From NCBI GenBank assembly GCA_046351595.1, contig JAXLYE010000002.1, forward strand, positions 1,116,001 to 1,180,000: 64,000 nucleotides of DNA, given 5' to 3'. The first letter of the stretch is position 1; the number at the start of each line of letters is the position of its first letter. The notes under the pieces were generated by a model that had not been told where the DNA came from, did not search any database, and saw nothing but the letters and a program-made list of their open reading frames with translations. The position numbers and the translations under genes are program-made. Source of the stretch: JAXLYE01 sp046351595 (GTDB lineage Bacteria; Myxococcota_A; Polyangia; Palsa-1104; JAEUJZ01). Shown piece after piece: positions 1 to 16,651 of the stretch.

Positions 1-1
1 C

Positions 2-961
2 TGTCCCTCGCCCGGGCTGGAGCTGCACCTCGCCGCCTTCCGCGTCACGCCTGGGCTGCCCGACGGGCGCGGCGGCAGCGCCGGCGACGCCTACCTCATC
101 ACCTCGCCCGAGTACCAGATGAAGCGCCTGCTCACCGCCGGCCTGCGCCGCATCTACAGCCTCGGCAAGGTGTTCCGCAGCGGCGAGCTCGGCCCGCACC
201 ACAACCCCGAGTTCACGATGCTCGAGTGGTACCGCGCCTTCGCCGGCTGGCAGGCGGTCGCCGACGACGTGGCCGCGCTGTGCGAGGAGCTCGCGCTGCT
301 CTTGCACGGCCGCCCGGCGCTCGACTACCGCGGCCAGCTGCTCGACGTGCGCACGCCGTGGCCGGCGATGACCGTGCTGGAGGCCGTCGAGCGCCACGCC
401 CGTCTGCGCCTGCGCGGCGACGAGCCCGTCGACGAGCTGTTGGCCAAGATCCGCGCCGCCGGCTACCCCGTGCCCGCGCCCGCGCGCCCGAGCGCCGAGG
501 ATCCCCACGAGCGCGGGCACAGCTGGGAGGACCTGTTCTTCTCGGTCTTCCTCGATCACGTCGAGCCCAAGCTCTGCGCCCCGCCGACGGACGGCGCGCC
601 CGCCCGGCCGCTGATCCTGTACGACTGGCCGGCGCCGCTGTGCGCGCTGGCGCGCAAGAAGCCGGGCCACCCCGCCGTCGTCGAGCGCTTCGAGGCCTAC
701 GCCCTGGGCCTCGAGCTGTGCAACGGCTTCGGCGAGCTCTGTGACGAGGCCGAGCAGCGCCAGCGCCTCGAGCGCGACGCGCAGGAGCGCGCCCAGCGCG
801 GCCTGCCGGTCTACCCCACCGACGAGCGATTCCTCGGCGCCCTGGCCGAAGGCATGCCGCCCTCGGGCGGCGTCGCCCTGGGCATCGACCGCCTGGTCAT
901 GCTCCTGTGCAGCGCCGCCCACATCCGCGACGTCCTGCCCTTCACCGCCGACGAGCTGTGA
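2..961 (+). CDS. epmA: EF-P--lysine ligase EpmA (partial, 5' end outside window)
   Basis: EpmA (GenX/PoxA) is a truncated class II lysyl-tRNA synthetase that activates lysine with ATP and attaches it to a conserved lysine of elongation factor P, helping ribosomes through polyproline. The reading frame is open from base 2, so the start lies upstream. Visible family signatures are YLITSPEYQMKRLL, the motif 2 block FRSGELGPHHNPEFTMLEWYR near the front, and the C-terminal motif 3 GGVALGIDRLVMLL. There is no N-terminal OB-fold anticodon domain in the part seen, and the spacing between motifs 2 and 3 fits EpmA rather than LysS. The stop is TGA at 959-961. It converges on fghA with only 21 bases between them. 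The partner aminomutase epmB and the efp gene are not in this window. Confidence 0.9.
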   Translation, partial: CPSPGLELHLAAFRVTPGLPDGRGGSAGDAYLITSPEYQMKRLLTAGLRRIYSLGKVFRSGELGPHHNPEFTMLEWYRAFAGWQAVADDVAALCEELALLLHGRPALDYRGQLLDVRTPWPAMTVLEAVERHARLRLRGDEPVDELLAKIRAAGYPVPAPARPSAEDPHERGHSWEDLFFSVFLDHVEPKLCAPPTDGAPARPLILYDWPAPLCALARKKPGHPAVVERFEAYALGLELCNGFGELCDEAEQRQRLERDAQERAQRGLPVYPTDERFLGALAEGMPPSGGVALGIDRLVMLLCSAAHIRDVLPFTADEL

Positions 962-982
962 GCCGCGGGCCGGCGCCGCGCG

Positions 983-1849
983 CTACCCCAGCAGCCCCTG
1001 CGCGTGGTGCCGCAGGTGATCCTCGACGAACGTCGCGATGAAGAAGTAGCTGTGATCGTAGCCGCGGTGCAGCCGACGGCGCAGCGGCTGCCCGACTTCC
1101 GCGCACGCGGCGCGGAACCGCTCCGGCTGCAGCTCGCGCTCCAGGAACTTGTCCTCGGTCCCCTGATCCAACAGGATCTCGCCGGGGAACTGCCGGACCT
1201 TCACCAGCTCGCAGGCGTCGTGCTCGCCCCAGCGGCTCAGCCCCTGCATGCCGCCGGGCCCGTCGCTGCCCAGGTAACCCTGGAACGCCTTCTGGCCCCA
1301 CGGCACGTGGCTCGGCGCCACGATCGGCGCCAGCGCCGACAGGCTCTGGTACAGCCCGGGGTGGCGCAGCGCCAGGGTCAGCGCGCCGTGCCCGCCCATC
1401 GAGTGCCCAAAAATGCCGCGGCGATCGTCGCGCACCAGGAAGCGGCTCTCGACGGCCTCGCGCAGGTCGCGCGTGACGTAGCTCTCCATGCGGTAGGCCG
1501 CGGACCAGGGCGCCACGGCGGCGTCGAGGTAGAAGCCGGCGCCCTGGCCGAAGTCCCAGTGCTCGTCGTCGCCGGGGATGCGGTAGGCGCGCGGGCTGGT
1601 GTCGCAGGTGACCAGCGCCAGCCCGAGCTCGGCGGCCACACGCTGCGCGCCGGCCTTCTGCGCGAACGTCTCCTCGGTGGCGGTGAGCCCGGCGAGGAAG
1701 TACAGCGCCGGCACGCGCTGCCCGGCCAGCGCCTGCGGCGGCAGGTACACGCCGAAGCGCATGGTGCCCTGGCAGGCGGCGCTCTCGTGCTCGTAGAAGC
1801 CCTGGACGCCGTCGTAGGCGCGGTGCTCGCTGCGGGTGACTAGCGACAT
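983..1849 (-). CDS. fghA: S-formylglutathione hydrolase
   Basis: This cytosolic serine hydrolase (esterase D family, alpha/beta fold) splits S-formylglutathione into formate and glutathione, the second step of glutathione-dependent formaldehyde detoxification. The 288-residue length is normal. The nucleophile sits in GHSMGG (Ser150). Asp233 in QGTEDKF and His266 in GYDHSYFF complete the expected triad. The ATG at 1849 is preceded by a clear GGAGGGAG ribosome-binding site. The gene lies 101 bp downstream of adhC, which makes the substrate, on the same strand. That spacer holds three tandem palindromes, so it may have its own promoter or operator rather than simply being read through from adhC. 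Confidence 0.95.
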   Translation of the reverse strand: MSLVTRSEHRAYDGVQGFYEHESAACQGTMRFGVYLPPQALAGQRVPALYFLAGLTATEETFAQKAGAQRVAAELGLALVTCDTSPRAYRIPGDDEHWDFGQGAGFYLDAAVAPWSAAYRMESYVTRDLREAVESRFLVRDDRRGIFGHSMGGHGALTLALRHPGLYQSLSALAPIVAPSHVPWGQKAFQGYLGSDGPGGMQGLSRWGEHDACELVKVRQFPGEILLDQGTEDKFLERELQPERFRAACAEVGQPLRRRLHRGYDHSYFFIATFVEDHLRHHAQGLLG

Positions 1850-1866
1850 CGTGTGCTCCCTCCATC

Positions 1867-1937
1867 CGTGAACGGCTCGTTCACGTTTGATCCGTGAACG
1901 GTGCGTTCACGTTTGACCCGTGAACGACCGGCTCACG
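1867..1937. promoter_or_regulatory. Three tandem palindromes, 26-bp period
   Basis: Three copies begin at 1867, 1893 and 1919. The first two are perfect inverted repeats, CGTGAACG-nnn-CGTTCACG (8-bp arms, 3-bp centre, 1867-1885 and 1893-1911). The third (1919-1937) has two mismatches in its right arm. The linker GTTTGA(T/C)C between them is also repeated. They fill the spacer between the adhC stop and the fghA ribosome-binding site. Such dyads fit an operator array for a dimeric repressor (TetR-like operators often look like this). Stem-loops in an adhC-fghA transcript are the alternative. Confidence 0.6.
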
Positions 1938-1950
1938 GATCGCGCGGGTC

Positions 1951-3060
<1,110 letters not shown>

Positions 3061-3139
3061 TCGGGCTCCTTCTGTCTCGCGTAGGGGTCGGGCGCGCGCG
3101 GCGCGCCAAGATGTAGATTGTCCTCGGGGACGGGCGCGC

Positions 3140-4429
<1,290 letters not shown>

Positions 4430-4634
4430 GGCCGCCCCACTTTAGCGCGGTCGCGCCCTCCGGGGGCAGGCAACCCGCCAGGCCAGCGGACGGCACCAGG
4501 ACAGCGACAGGACGGCCGGCAGCAGGCGCGCCGCGGCCGAACCACTCCCGGAGGGCAAGCGGCCCAGTCCGGCGCCGGACGATACCGGCCCTACGGACGA
4601 TGCGGGCCAGGTGCTCGGCACCGCGGGGCCCTGC

Positions 4635-4640
4635 TATGCT
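4635..4640 (+). promoter_or_regulatory. -10 box, leaderless promoter
   Basis: TATGCT ends exactly 6 nt before the GTG at 4647, with no ribosome-binding site between. Transcription would start at or next to the start codon. This argues for 4647, rather than the upstream GTG at 4611, as the true start. Confidence 0.5.
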
Positions 4641-4646
4641 GAGCCG

Positions 4647-5636
4647 GTGTCCGCTCTGCCCGCAGACCTTCCGCCCGAGCGTGTGCCCGTGCCGGTGGAG
4701 TGCGCGCAGTGCGGCGCCGCCCTGCGCGGCTTCGCGCCGGTCTGCCCCGGCTGTCAGGCGCCGCTGCCGTCGCCCAACGTCCAGATGGCGAGCACGCCCG
4801 AGCAGCTCGCGGCCCTGCGCGAGCGCGCCCGCGACGCCCTTGTGCGCAGCGGCAGCGACGGCGAGGCGCTGGCCCGCGCCGCGCTCGAGTCGACGCCGCG
4901 GCTCAACGTCTCGGTGCCGTTTGCGACGGAGTTCCTGCGCGGCGAGCGCTCGCTCTACCGCACCTTCGGCAAGGCCGCGGTCGCCGATGCGCCGTCGCCC
5001 AAGGCGGCCCGGTCCGGCGCGCGGCCGGGCGAGCGCGGTGACGACGGCCTGCGCCGCATGGTCGACGGCCGCCTGTTCGGTCGCTGCGCCGACGAGCTCC
5101 GCTACGCTGCGCTCGGCCTGGGGGAGCTCGGCCTGACCGCCTACGGCCCGGTCACGCTGGAGCTTGATCCCGAGGCGGTCGCCCACCGCGCCAGCGTCCT
5201 CGAGGAGGACACCTTCGCCTTCTTCGCGCGCCACGGGCTCGGCCACCTCGAGGCGGCGGGGCGCGGCTACCGCGCACGGCCCGAGCCGCCGGGCTACCGC
5301 GCGGCCTGGCTGGATCGACACCTGTTGGTGCTGGCCAAGCTGGCGCCGCGGCTGCCGGTGCCTCCTTCGGACTACCCGCGCCTGCTCTTGCGCCCGGCCG
5401 CGGACCGCTTCAGTGACGAGCTCATCGAGGTCCACATCTACGGCCCGCTCGACCGCGACGCGGTGCGGCGGGTGCTGCTGCCGCGGGAGCGACCGAACCA
5501 GGTCGATGCCCGCGAGTGGCGCCTGTTGCACCTGACGCTGCGCGCGCAGGCCGTGCCCTGGACCGAGGTGGACGACGCCGACGCTGATTCCGACGCTGAT
5601 TCCGACGCTGATTCCGACGGGGCGCCGGCGCGATGA
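4647..5636 (+). CDS. Zinc-ribbon protein of unknown function
   Basis: I do not recognise the family. The protein has 329 residues from GTG 4647. A short N-terminal zinc ribbon, CAQC-(11 residues)-CPGC, lies at about residues 17-35. The rest is Ala/Arg/Leu-rich and soluble, with no signal peptide or membrane segment. It closes with an acidic tail of three Asp-Ala-Asp-Ser units encoded by a 12-bp tandem repeat. The middle contains PRLNVSVPFATEFLRG and a long charged region. The ribbon could bind nucleic acid or a protein partner. The stop overlaps the next start by 4 bp (ATGA), so the two genes are translationally coupled and probably act together. An in-frame GTG at 4611 is a possible but less likely start. 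Confidence 0.7.
   Translation: MSALPADLPPERVPVPVECAQCGAALRGFAPVCPGCQAPLPSPNVQMASTPEQLAALRERARDALVRSGSDGEALARAALESTPRLNVSVPFATEFLRGERSLYRTFGKAAVADAPSPKAARSGARPGERGDDGLRRMVDGRLFGRCADELRYAALGLGELGLTAYGPVTLELDPEAVAHRASVLEEDTFAFFARHGLGHLEAAGRGYRARPEPPGYRAAWLDRHLLVLAKLAPRLPVPPSDYPRLLLRPAADRFSDELIEVHIYGPLDRDAVRRVLLPRERPNQVDAREWRLLHLTLRAQAVPWTEVDDADADSDADSDADSDGAPAR
5580..5615 (+). repeat. 12-bp tandem repeat (3 copies)
   Basis: Three perfect copies of GACGCTGATTCC occur in frame, encoding the Asp/Ser-rich tail of the zinc-ribbon protein. Confidence 0.9.
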
Positions 5637-6793
5637 GGGACGCAGGCAGCACCGGCACCGCGTGGATCTCGGGCCAGGGCCGCCAGGCGGTCATCGAGAC
5701 CGCGGGCCGCTTCTACCTGCTGCCTTACGGCGAGGGCGAGCGCGGGCCGGTGCCGTGCTCGGGGCGCTTCCTGGCGGTGCACAAGAGCCTGTACCGCAGC
5801 GACCTGCTCGCGGTGCCGGCCGGGCGGCCGCCCTTCGTCGGCGTCGCGCGCGAGCTCCGGGCCGCGGTGCAGCGTGACCGCCTGCGCGCCTACGCGCTCG
5901 GCCTGCTCGACGCCGCCGTCGCGGGCGAGCTGGTGGACGAGGCCGCGGCGCTGCGCCGCGAGCTGGCGCTCGGGCTGGAGAAGCTTCTGGCCGACGCCGA
6001 GCTGCAGGCGGCCTGGCACGATCTGTTCGGCGCCGCGCCGCTGCCCGCGGACGCCGACGTTGCCGGCGCCCTCGCCGCGGCGGCACCGGTCGCGCCGCGC
6101 GCGGCGGCCCTCCTGCGCGAGCTCGGCGCGCGCCAGCCCGCGGTGCGCAAGGCCTGGGCGCTGTGGCAGGAGTGGGCCGACGCGGACCTGGGCGAGCCGC
6201 AGGTGCAGGAGCGGGTGCGCGCCTGGTTCATCGGCTGCGGCGGGCCGGCGGCGCTGGTGACGGCGGTGCACGACGGCGACTGCCAGGCGCTGGTCGCCTT
6301 CTGCCTGCGCGGCGCGCGCGCGGCCCCGCCCGAGCTCGGCGGCCAGCCGCTGCGCCTGCTCAACCGCCTGCTGGATCGCGTCGAGCCGGCCGCGGGCGCG
6401 GCGCAGCGGCAGCGGGCTGCTGCAAGCGGCGGGGCCGCCGGAGTCGACGGGCTCGCCGGGGCCCAGGGAGCCGCCGACGGAGCCGACGGACCCGCCACCG
6501 CGAGCCCGGTCGGGGCACCCGGCAGCGCCGCGCGCGCCCTGCACGGTCCCCGGCAGGCGCAGCAGCGTATCGAGGCGCAGGAGCAGGCCATCCTGCAGGC
6601 GCTGCAGATACAGCGGCTCGATCGCGCCTCGTCTCTGGTGCAGGACCTCATCCGGGATCAGCTGCGCAGCGGCGACAGCCGGTCGCTGGCCAGCTCCCTC
6701 AGCGAGCTGGCCGCGCACGCCCACCGCCTCGGCCGCCTCGGCTTCGCCGCCTACCTCGGCCGCCTCGCCCGCGAGCACACGCCGGAGGACTGA
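5633..6793 (+). CDS. Conserved-looking protein of unknown function, coupled to zinc-ribbon gene
   Basis: The family is not recognised. It has 386 residues, and its ATG overlaps the preceding stop by 4 bp. The first ~70 residues form a compact beta-rich start (WISGQGRQAVIETAGRFYLLPYG), which could be a small sensor or binding domain. Then comes a helical Ala/Leu/Arg-rich section with several Trp (WALWQEWADADLG), a Gly/Ala/Asp-rich linker at about residues 260-310, and a C-terminal helical, probably coiled-coil segment (QAQQRIEAQEQAILQALQ). There is no signal peptide, membrane segment or catalytic motif. The TGA is followed by ~300 bp without a gene. The Ser/Thr kinase downstream is probably a separate unit. 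Confidence 0.65.
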   Translation: MRDAGSTGTAWISGQGRQAVIETAGRFYLLPYGEGERGPVPCSGRFLAVHKSLYRSDLLAVPAGRPPFVGVARELRAAVQRDRLRAYALGLLDAAVAGELVDEAAALRRELALGLEKLLADAELQAAWHDLFGAAPLPADADVAGALAAAAPVAPRAAALLRELGARQPAVRKAWALWQEWADADLGEPQVQERVRAWFIGCGGPAALVTAVHDGDCQALVAFCLRGARAAPPELGGQPLRLLNRLLDRVEPAAGAAQRQRAAASGGAAGVDGLAGAQGAADGADGPATASPVGAPGSAARALHGPRQAQQRIEAQEQAILQALQIQRLDRASSLVQDLIRDQLRSGDSRSLASSLSELAAHAHRLGRLGFAAYLGRLAREHTPED

Positions 6794-7131
6794 CGCGGCT
6801 GCGACCGCGGCGGGCTGGCTGTGCGGTCGCGGTCCGCGGTCTGTGGAACAGGCCCCGCGCTCCGCTGGAACTGTGGATCTCAGATCACAGAGTTCTAAAG
6901 ATCCCGGGTTCCGGATCCGGAACGGCGTTCCCAATTCGGTACCCCTCCAGATACACAACCAGAGCGCGATGGGAGCGTGCGAGAGATCACGCTCCAGAGC
7001 CTTCCGGTGCGAACGGAATCGGCACGAACCAGACCGACCCGGGAGCCCGGTGTGATAGCCTGTCGGAGGCGGGATCTCCTCTGCATCAGCGACGGAGTGA
7101 GGTGGGACACGCACGGTCCGTGGCAACGACC
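6794..7131. other. Intergenic region with a 16-bp perfect palindrome
   Basis: No gene is supported here. GC content falls below that of the flanks. GTTCCGGATCCGGAAC (6908-6923) is a perfect palindrome and a plausible operator for the kinase gene that follows. Open frames through this stretch are Arg-rich and lack family features. Confidence 0.5.
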
Positions 7132-9144
<2,013 letters not shown>

Positions 9145-9246
9145 GCGAGCGGCGCCCGGCGCAAGCCTCGTCTCCAACAGAAGATCCGCAGCGCGGACCG
9201 GGTGTTGCGGGGAGCGCGGGCACGGCGAGCGTGCTTATCGGGCTGT

Positions 9247-9292
9247 CCCTGATATGATCAGGGCGGCTGCGCAAAACCCCCTGAGCGCAGCC
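9247..9292 (+). promoter_or_regulatory. Promoter with two perfect inverted repeats upstream of NtrC-type regulator
   Basis: CCCTGAT-ATG-ATCAGGG (9247-9263) is a perfect dyad whose centre contains a TATGAT -10 hexamer (9253-9258). A second perfect stem, GGCTGCGC / GCGCAGCC (9265-9272 and 9285-9292, 12-nt loop), follows immediately and would lie at the 5' end of the transcript. No ribosome-binding site is visible before ATG 9303. A regulator bound at the first dyad would block the -10 element, which fits autoregulation. This role is inferred. Confidence 0.55.
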
Positions 9293-9302
9293 GGCGCGCT
9301 GC

Positions 9303-10715
<1,413 letters not shown>

Positions 10716-10721
10716 CGCAGC

Positions 10722-13496
<2,775 letters not shown>

Positions 13497-14080
13497 TCCT
13501 GGCCTCGACCTCGGGTCAGCCGGTCGCTCTCGCTGCGCCGCGCGGCGCCGGATGTCCTGGTTCGTGCCGTCGGCGGGCTGCGGCTCCGTCCGCACCTTGT
13601 CGGACGGCAGCCTGCTCACTCGGTACGCGCGCCGCGGGGGCGCTGCAGGCGCCGATGGCGGTGACGCGCGGCAGCCCAGACCCGGGAGCCCTGCGGACGC
13701 TCCGGGTGATCGGATCCTCTTCGAGTATGAGCCCCTTCATCCTGCGTGACCTTGCGCGGACTTCGCTGCTCGGGGTCTAGAAACTACCGTGCCAATACCG
13801 AGCGCCCGTCAGGATGTGCGTGATCGCAGCGGACACGAGACAGAGCTTGCCTGCGTACTCGCGCGCTTCCCGCTCGCGCTTGCAGCCAGGCCCCGTGAAG
13901 AGCGCGGTCTGGCCCGAGCCGGGTGGCTCAAACCGGACCACCGCGAGCCGGCTCGTTTCGTGCCACGCGCCGCGCCCGGGTCTGCGCATGCCGCGAGGCC
14001 GGTGTGACAGCGCACAGCGTGCTGCGCTGCCGATCCGAGCGCGGAGCGGCGGCGTGCAGCCGGAAGCGGGACGGAGCCGC
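13497..14080. other. Intergenic region, no supported gene
   Basis: These 584 bp lie upstream of the hybrid kinase and downstream of the REC-HPt gene, both on the minus strand. A minus-strand open frame with a protein-like end (13777-13990) was noticed, but its front is low-complexity and runs into the next gene. I see no terminator, RNA gene or clear promoter. Confidence 0.4.
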
Positions 14081-14899
14081 CTAGATCGACTGCAGCAGCT
14101 CGCGGGTGCGCGCGAACTCGGCGGTGAGCTCCAGCACGAGCTGATGGCTGCGCTCGCGCGAGGTCGCGGCGAGCTGCTCGAGCTCCTCACACAGCGCCGC
14201 CAGCTTCTTCAGCCCGAACAGGCGCGAGCTGCCCTTGAGGCTGTGCGCTGCGCGGCGCAGCGGCTCGGTGGCCAGCGGCTCACCGGTCACGGCCGCGCGC
14301 ATCGTCTGGAGCTGCTGCGCGGCGCTGGCCAGAAACAGCGTGGTGCCCTGCTTCACCAGCTCCGGGCTGTCATCGCCGATGTAGCGCCGCACCTGCGCGC
14401 GGATCTCGCTGCGGGCGCGCTCGCGCTCGACGTCGATGGGCGGCTGTGCAGCGCCGGCTCGGAGCGCCGCCGGGCTCGTTTTGCCCCGCATGGCGCGCGC
14501 GCGCTCCAGCACCGCGAGCAGCACCGGCAGCGCGAGCGGCTTGCTCAGGAACTCGTCCAGTCCCGCTCCCATGTGGCGACCACGCAGCTCCGCGCTGGTC
14601 CCGATCCCCATCGCCACCAGGTAGGGCAGCGGGCCCGTGCAGCAGGCGCGCAGGTGCGCGACGGTCGCCGTGACATCTTCGGAGCCTGGTGACAGATCCA
14701 GATCGATCAGGACCGCCAGGTAGCTGCGCGCGGTCGGTCGCGCGGGCAGCTCGCCTTCCAGGATCTCGGCTTCATAGCCGCCGGCGGCCAGCATGCGACT
14801 GACGAGCAGCCGCGCGAGCGGATCGGCGACGACGGCGAGGACGCAGGGCGCCCCGGCTGGAAAAGGAAGCACAGACAAAAATTTGCTCGCTGCGATCAT
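14081..14899 (-). CDS. Receiver-HPt protein (phosphorelay intermediate)
   Basis: The protein has 272 residues. The ATG at 14899 follows a strong AGGGGGG ribosome-binding site. An N-terminal receiver-like domain (residues ~20-140) has the acidic pocket in VVADP, candidate acceptor Asp residues in VLIDLDL and the invariant Lys in FLSKPL, though the sequence is divergent. The C-terminal HPt domain carries His219 in RRAAHSLKGSSRLFG. The protein can therefore receive and pass on phosphate but has no kinase or DNA-binding output. It points the same way as the hybrid kinase 3' of it, and its HPt resembles that kinase's HPt (AHKLRGSALQLG against AHSLKGSSRLFG). A branch of the same relay is an inference from position. 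Confidence 0.85.
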   Translation of the reverse strand: MIAASKFLSVLPFPAGAPCVLAVVADPLARLLVSRMLAAGGYEAEILEGELPARPTARSYLAVLIDLDLSPGSEDVTATVAHLRACCTGPLPYLVAMGIGTSAELRGRHMGAGLDEFLSKPLALPVLLAVLERARAMRGKTSPAALRAGAAQPPIDVERERARSEIRAQVRRYIGDDSPELVKQGTTLFLASAAQQLQTMRAAVTGEPLATEPLRRAAHSLKGSSRLFGLKKLAALCEELEQLAATSRERSHQLVLELTAEFARTRELLQSI

Positions 14900-15129
14900 T
14901 TTAATCCCCCCCTGGTCCTGCTCTGGCAGGTCCGTTGGCGATGATTGCAGACCCGGAGCGCGTCGGCTATGAGGCACAGCACGCTGCGGACTCCCCGCGT
15001 GCGATCGGACCTCACCAGGGTTTCCGAAACCGTCGAGACCGTCGCTGCTTGGCACAAGAGCTGCTGCACTCGGAATGCCCGCCCATCCCCAACCGCTCCG
15101 TCATCCGGCCGGGCTCACAGGAGGTCACT

Positions 15130-15561
15130 GTGTGCGATGAAGGGACGCCCCCCTGGGCGCTTATCGTAGAGGACAACCGCATCGTGCGTGATGTGCTCGT
15201 AGACTGGATGCGCCACCTCGGCATCGTCGCCCACGCCGTCGCGGATGGGCAGGAGGCGCTGCGCTGTCTGCAGCACCCGGGCGAGTCGGGCGAGCCGCGC
15301 GGCCGACCCTGCGTGATGCTCGTGGACGTCAACATGCCGAACGTCGATGGGCTCACCCTGCGCCGGCGCCTCCTGCCGTTCCCGGAGCTGGCTCGCATCC
15401 CGTGCGTGATGATGTCGGGCGGGCACCCCGATTGGGAGGTGCAGGCGCGCAGCCTGGGTGTCGTCGGGTGCCTGCAGAAGCCGTTCGCGAAGAGCGCGCT
15501 GCGCGAGCAGCTCGGTCCCTACTGCCTGCAACCGGCCGACGCGGTCGCGGCGCCGACCTGA
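15130..15561 (+). CDS. Single-domain response regulator (CheY-like)
   Basis: This is a stand-alone receiver of 143 residues. The acidic pair is in LIVEDN, the phospho-acceptor is Asp66 in MLVDVNMPNVDG, Ser lies in MMSGG, and the conserved Lys is in LQKPFAKS. There is no output domain, so it probably acts by protein contact or as a phosphate carrier between kinase and HPt. The start is GTG 15130, with a consensus AGGAGG five bases upstream; longer upstream extensions of the frame do not look coding. It is divergent from the REC-HPt gene, with 230 bp between the starts, and may share regulation with it. Confidence 0.9.
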   Translation: MCDEGTPPWALIVEDNRIVRDVLVDWMRHLGIVAHAVADGQEALRCLQHPGESGEPRGRPCVMLVDVNMPNVDGLTLRRRLLPFPELARIPCVMMSGGHPDWEVQARSLGVVGCLQKPFAKSALREQLGPYCLQPADAVAAPT

Positions 15562-15611
15562 CGCCAGCGCGCGGTCGCTGAGGTCTGCGGGCGGTCTGCG
15601 CGCTTCCTGGC

Positions 15612-16058
15612 TCAAGGCAGCTCGGCCGGGCTGCACGACGGCCCGGTCGAGAAGCGGAAGACGCGCCCCTGCAGGACCCCGAACAGCAGGTTGCCGGTGA
15701 ACAGACCGGCCACCGTGCACAGCCCGAGCAGCTGCCCTTCACCGAGCTGGATGAACGCGACCGCGGGGCAGGCGCCGCACAGCGCCCAGCCGGCACCGAA
15801 CAAGAGCCCGCCCGGCACCGTGCCCGGGTGCAGCGGCCGCGGCGTTCCCAGCGGTGCGCGGCGCGTGCGCTCGAGGATCCGCCACGCCGGCACCAGCACC
15901 AGCGCCGCCAGCGCGAAGGCGAGGAACAGCCGCGCGTCCGCGAGCACGAACATGCGGTGCACCTCGTCCCACGCGCTGAAGCCGCTGCGGCTCAGCACCC
16001 AGCCGAGCGGCAGCCCCAGGAGCGCCGAGGTCAGGCCCGGGTTGCGTGCGGCCCTCAT
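15612..16058 (-). CDS. YeeE/YedE-type transporter subunit (second half)
   Basis: A membrane protein of 148 residues with about four hydrophobic segments. The GxGxxCGxCP-like element GAGWALCGACPAVAFIQLGEG is the hallmark of the YeeE/YedE (sulfur transport) superfamily, whose characterised member TsuA takes up thiosulfate through conserved Cys. Here the transporter is split into two genes, each about half the length of fused YeeE. The ATG at 16058 overlaps the stop of the first half by 4 bp, so both are made together. Likely substrates are thiosulfate or another reduced sulfur compound. This is known for the family, not shown here. Confidence 0.85.
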   Translation of the reverse strand: MRAARNPGLTSALLGLPLGWVLSRSGFSAWDEVHRMFVLADARLFLAFALAALVLVPAWRILERTRRAPLGTPRPLHPGTVPGGLLFGAGWALCGACPAVAFIQLGEGQLLGLCTVAGLFTGNLLFGVLQGRVFRFSTGPSCSPAELP

Positions 16059-16651
16059 CGCAGCGCCTCGAGCAGCAGCGCGACCGCGATGCCGCCAGCC
16101 AGGAACGACGCGGTGCTGACCAGGCTCCCGGGCTGCAGGCGGCTGGCCCCGCACAGCCCGTGGCCCGAGGTGCAGCCGCCGGCCATGCGCGCGCCCAGCC
16201 CGACGAGTACGCCGCCCAGGAACAGCAGCAGCACGGCGCGGCCCGGCGTCGCGGTCAGCTCGGCGAAGCGCAGCCCGTCCAGGCGCAGCGACGGCCGCAG
16301 GTCCCCCTGCTGCAGCCGCGAGAGCGTGCCGCCGAGCGCCACACAGGCAAAAAACAGCAGATCCGGCAGCACACCCGCGGGCCGCGGCGGCGGCAGCGGC
16401 AGCGATGGCGGCGACGGCGGCGGCGTGCGGGGCGCGGGCTCGCCGAACTGGGCGCTCGTCGCGTCCTGCAGCGCCTGCAGGAGCTCGGCCGGCGACAGCT
16501 CTTCCTCGACGGGGGGCCGGGCCTGCCGCAGCCGCTCGACGAGCCGCGTCACCCGCCCCGAAACCGCCAGCATGCGGCCGGTGAGCAGCGCGTGACCGAG
16601 CGCCACACCGGCCAGCAGCAGGCCGCTCTGCAAGGCGCCAAGGAACCTCAC
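16055..16651 (-). CDS. YeeE/YedE-type transporter subunit (first half)
   Basis: The protein has 198 residues. A first membrane segment follows the GTG start (VRFLGALQSGLLLAG). Then comes a Pro-rich loop of about 60 residues with a PPPSPPSLPLPPP-type stretch. The C-terminal half has further membrane segments and the signature MAGGCTSGHGLCG, with the two Cys that guide sulfur compounds in the family. GTG 16651 is chosen because of the GAGGAG just upstream and because the 5' end of the frame, to 16840, reads as shadow. The start overlaps the stop of the small Cys-rich gene (GTGA), and the end overlaps the second half (ATGA), so all three are translated as a unit. The Pro-rich insert is unusual. 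Confidence 0.82.
   Translation of the reverse strand: MRFLGALQSGLLLAGVALGHALLTGRMLAVSGRVTRLVERLRQARPPVEEELSPAELLQALQDATSAQFGEPAPRTPPPSPPSLPLPPPRPAGVLPDLLFFACVALGGTLSRLQQGDLRPSLRLDGLRFAELTATPGRAVLLLFLGGVLVGLGARMAGGCTSGHGLCGASRLQPGSLVSTASFLAGGIAVALLLEALR

Noticed and set aside
1867..1937. CRISPR-like array
   Set aside because: The spacing is short and the linkers are themselves repeated, so these are tandem operators or hairpins, not repeats with unique spacers.
6163..7131. Upstream extension of the Ser/Thr kinase frame
   Set aside because: It overlaps the coupled unknown gene, is Arg/Gly-rich, and the kinase's membrane region begins well after 7132.
13777..14190. Minus-strand open frame of 137 residues
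   Set aside because: Its last ~65 residues look somewhat protein-like, but it overlaps the REC-HPt gene, begins with Ser/Pro-rich low-complexity sequence and has no ribosome-binding site.
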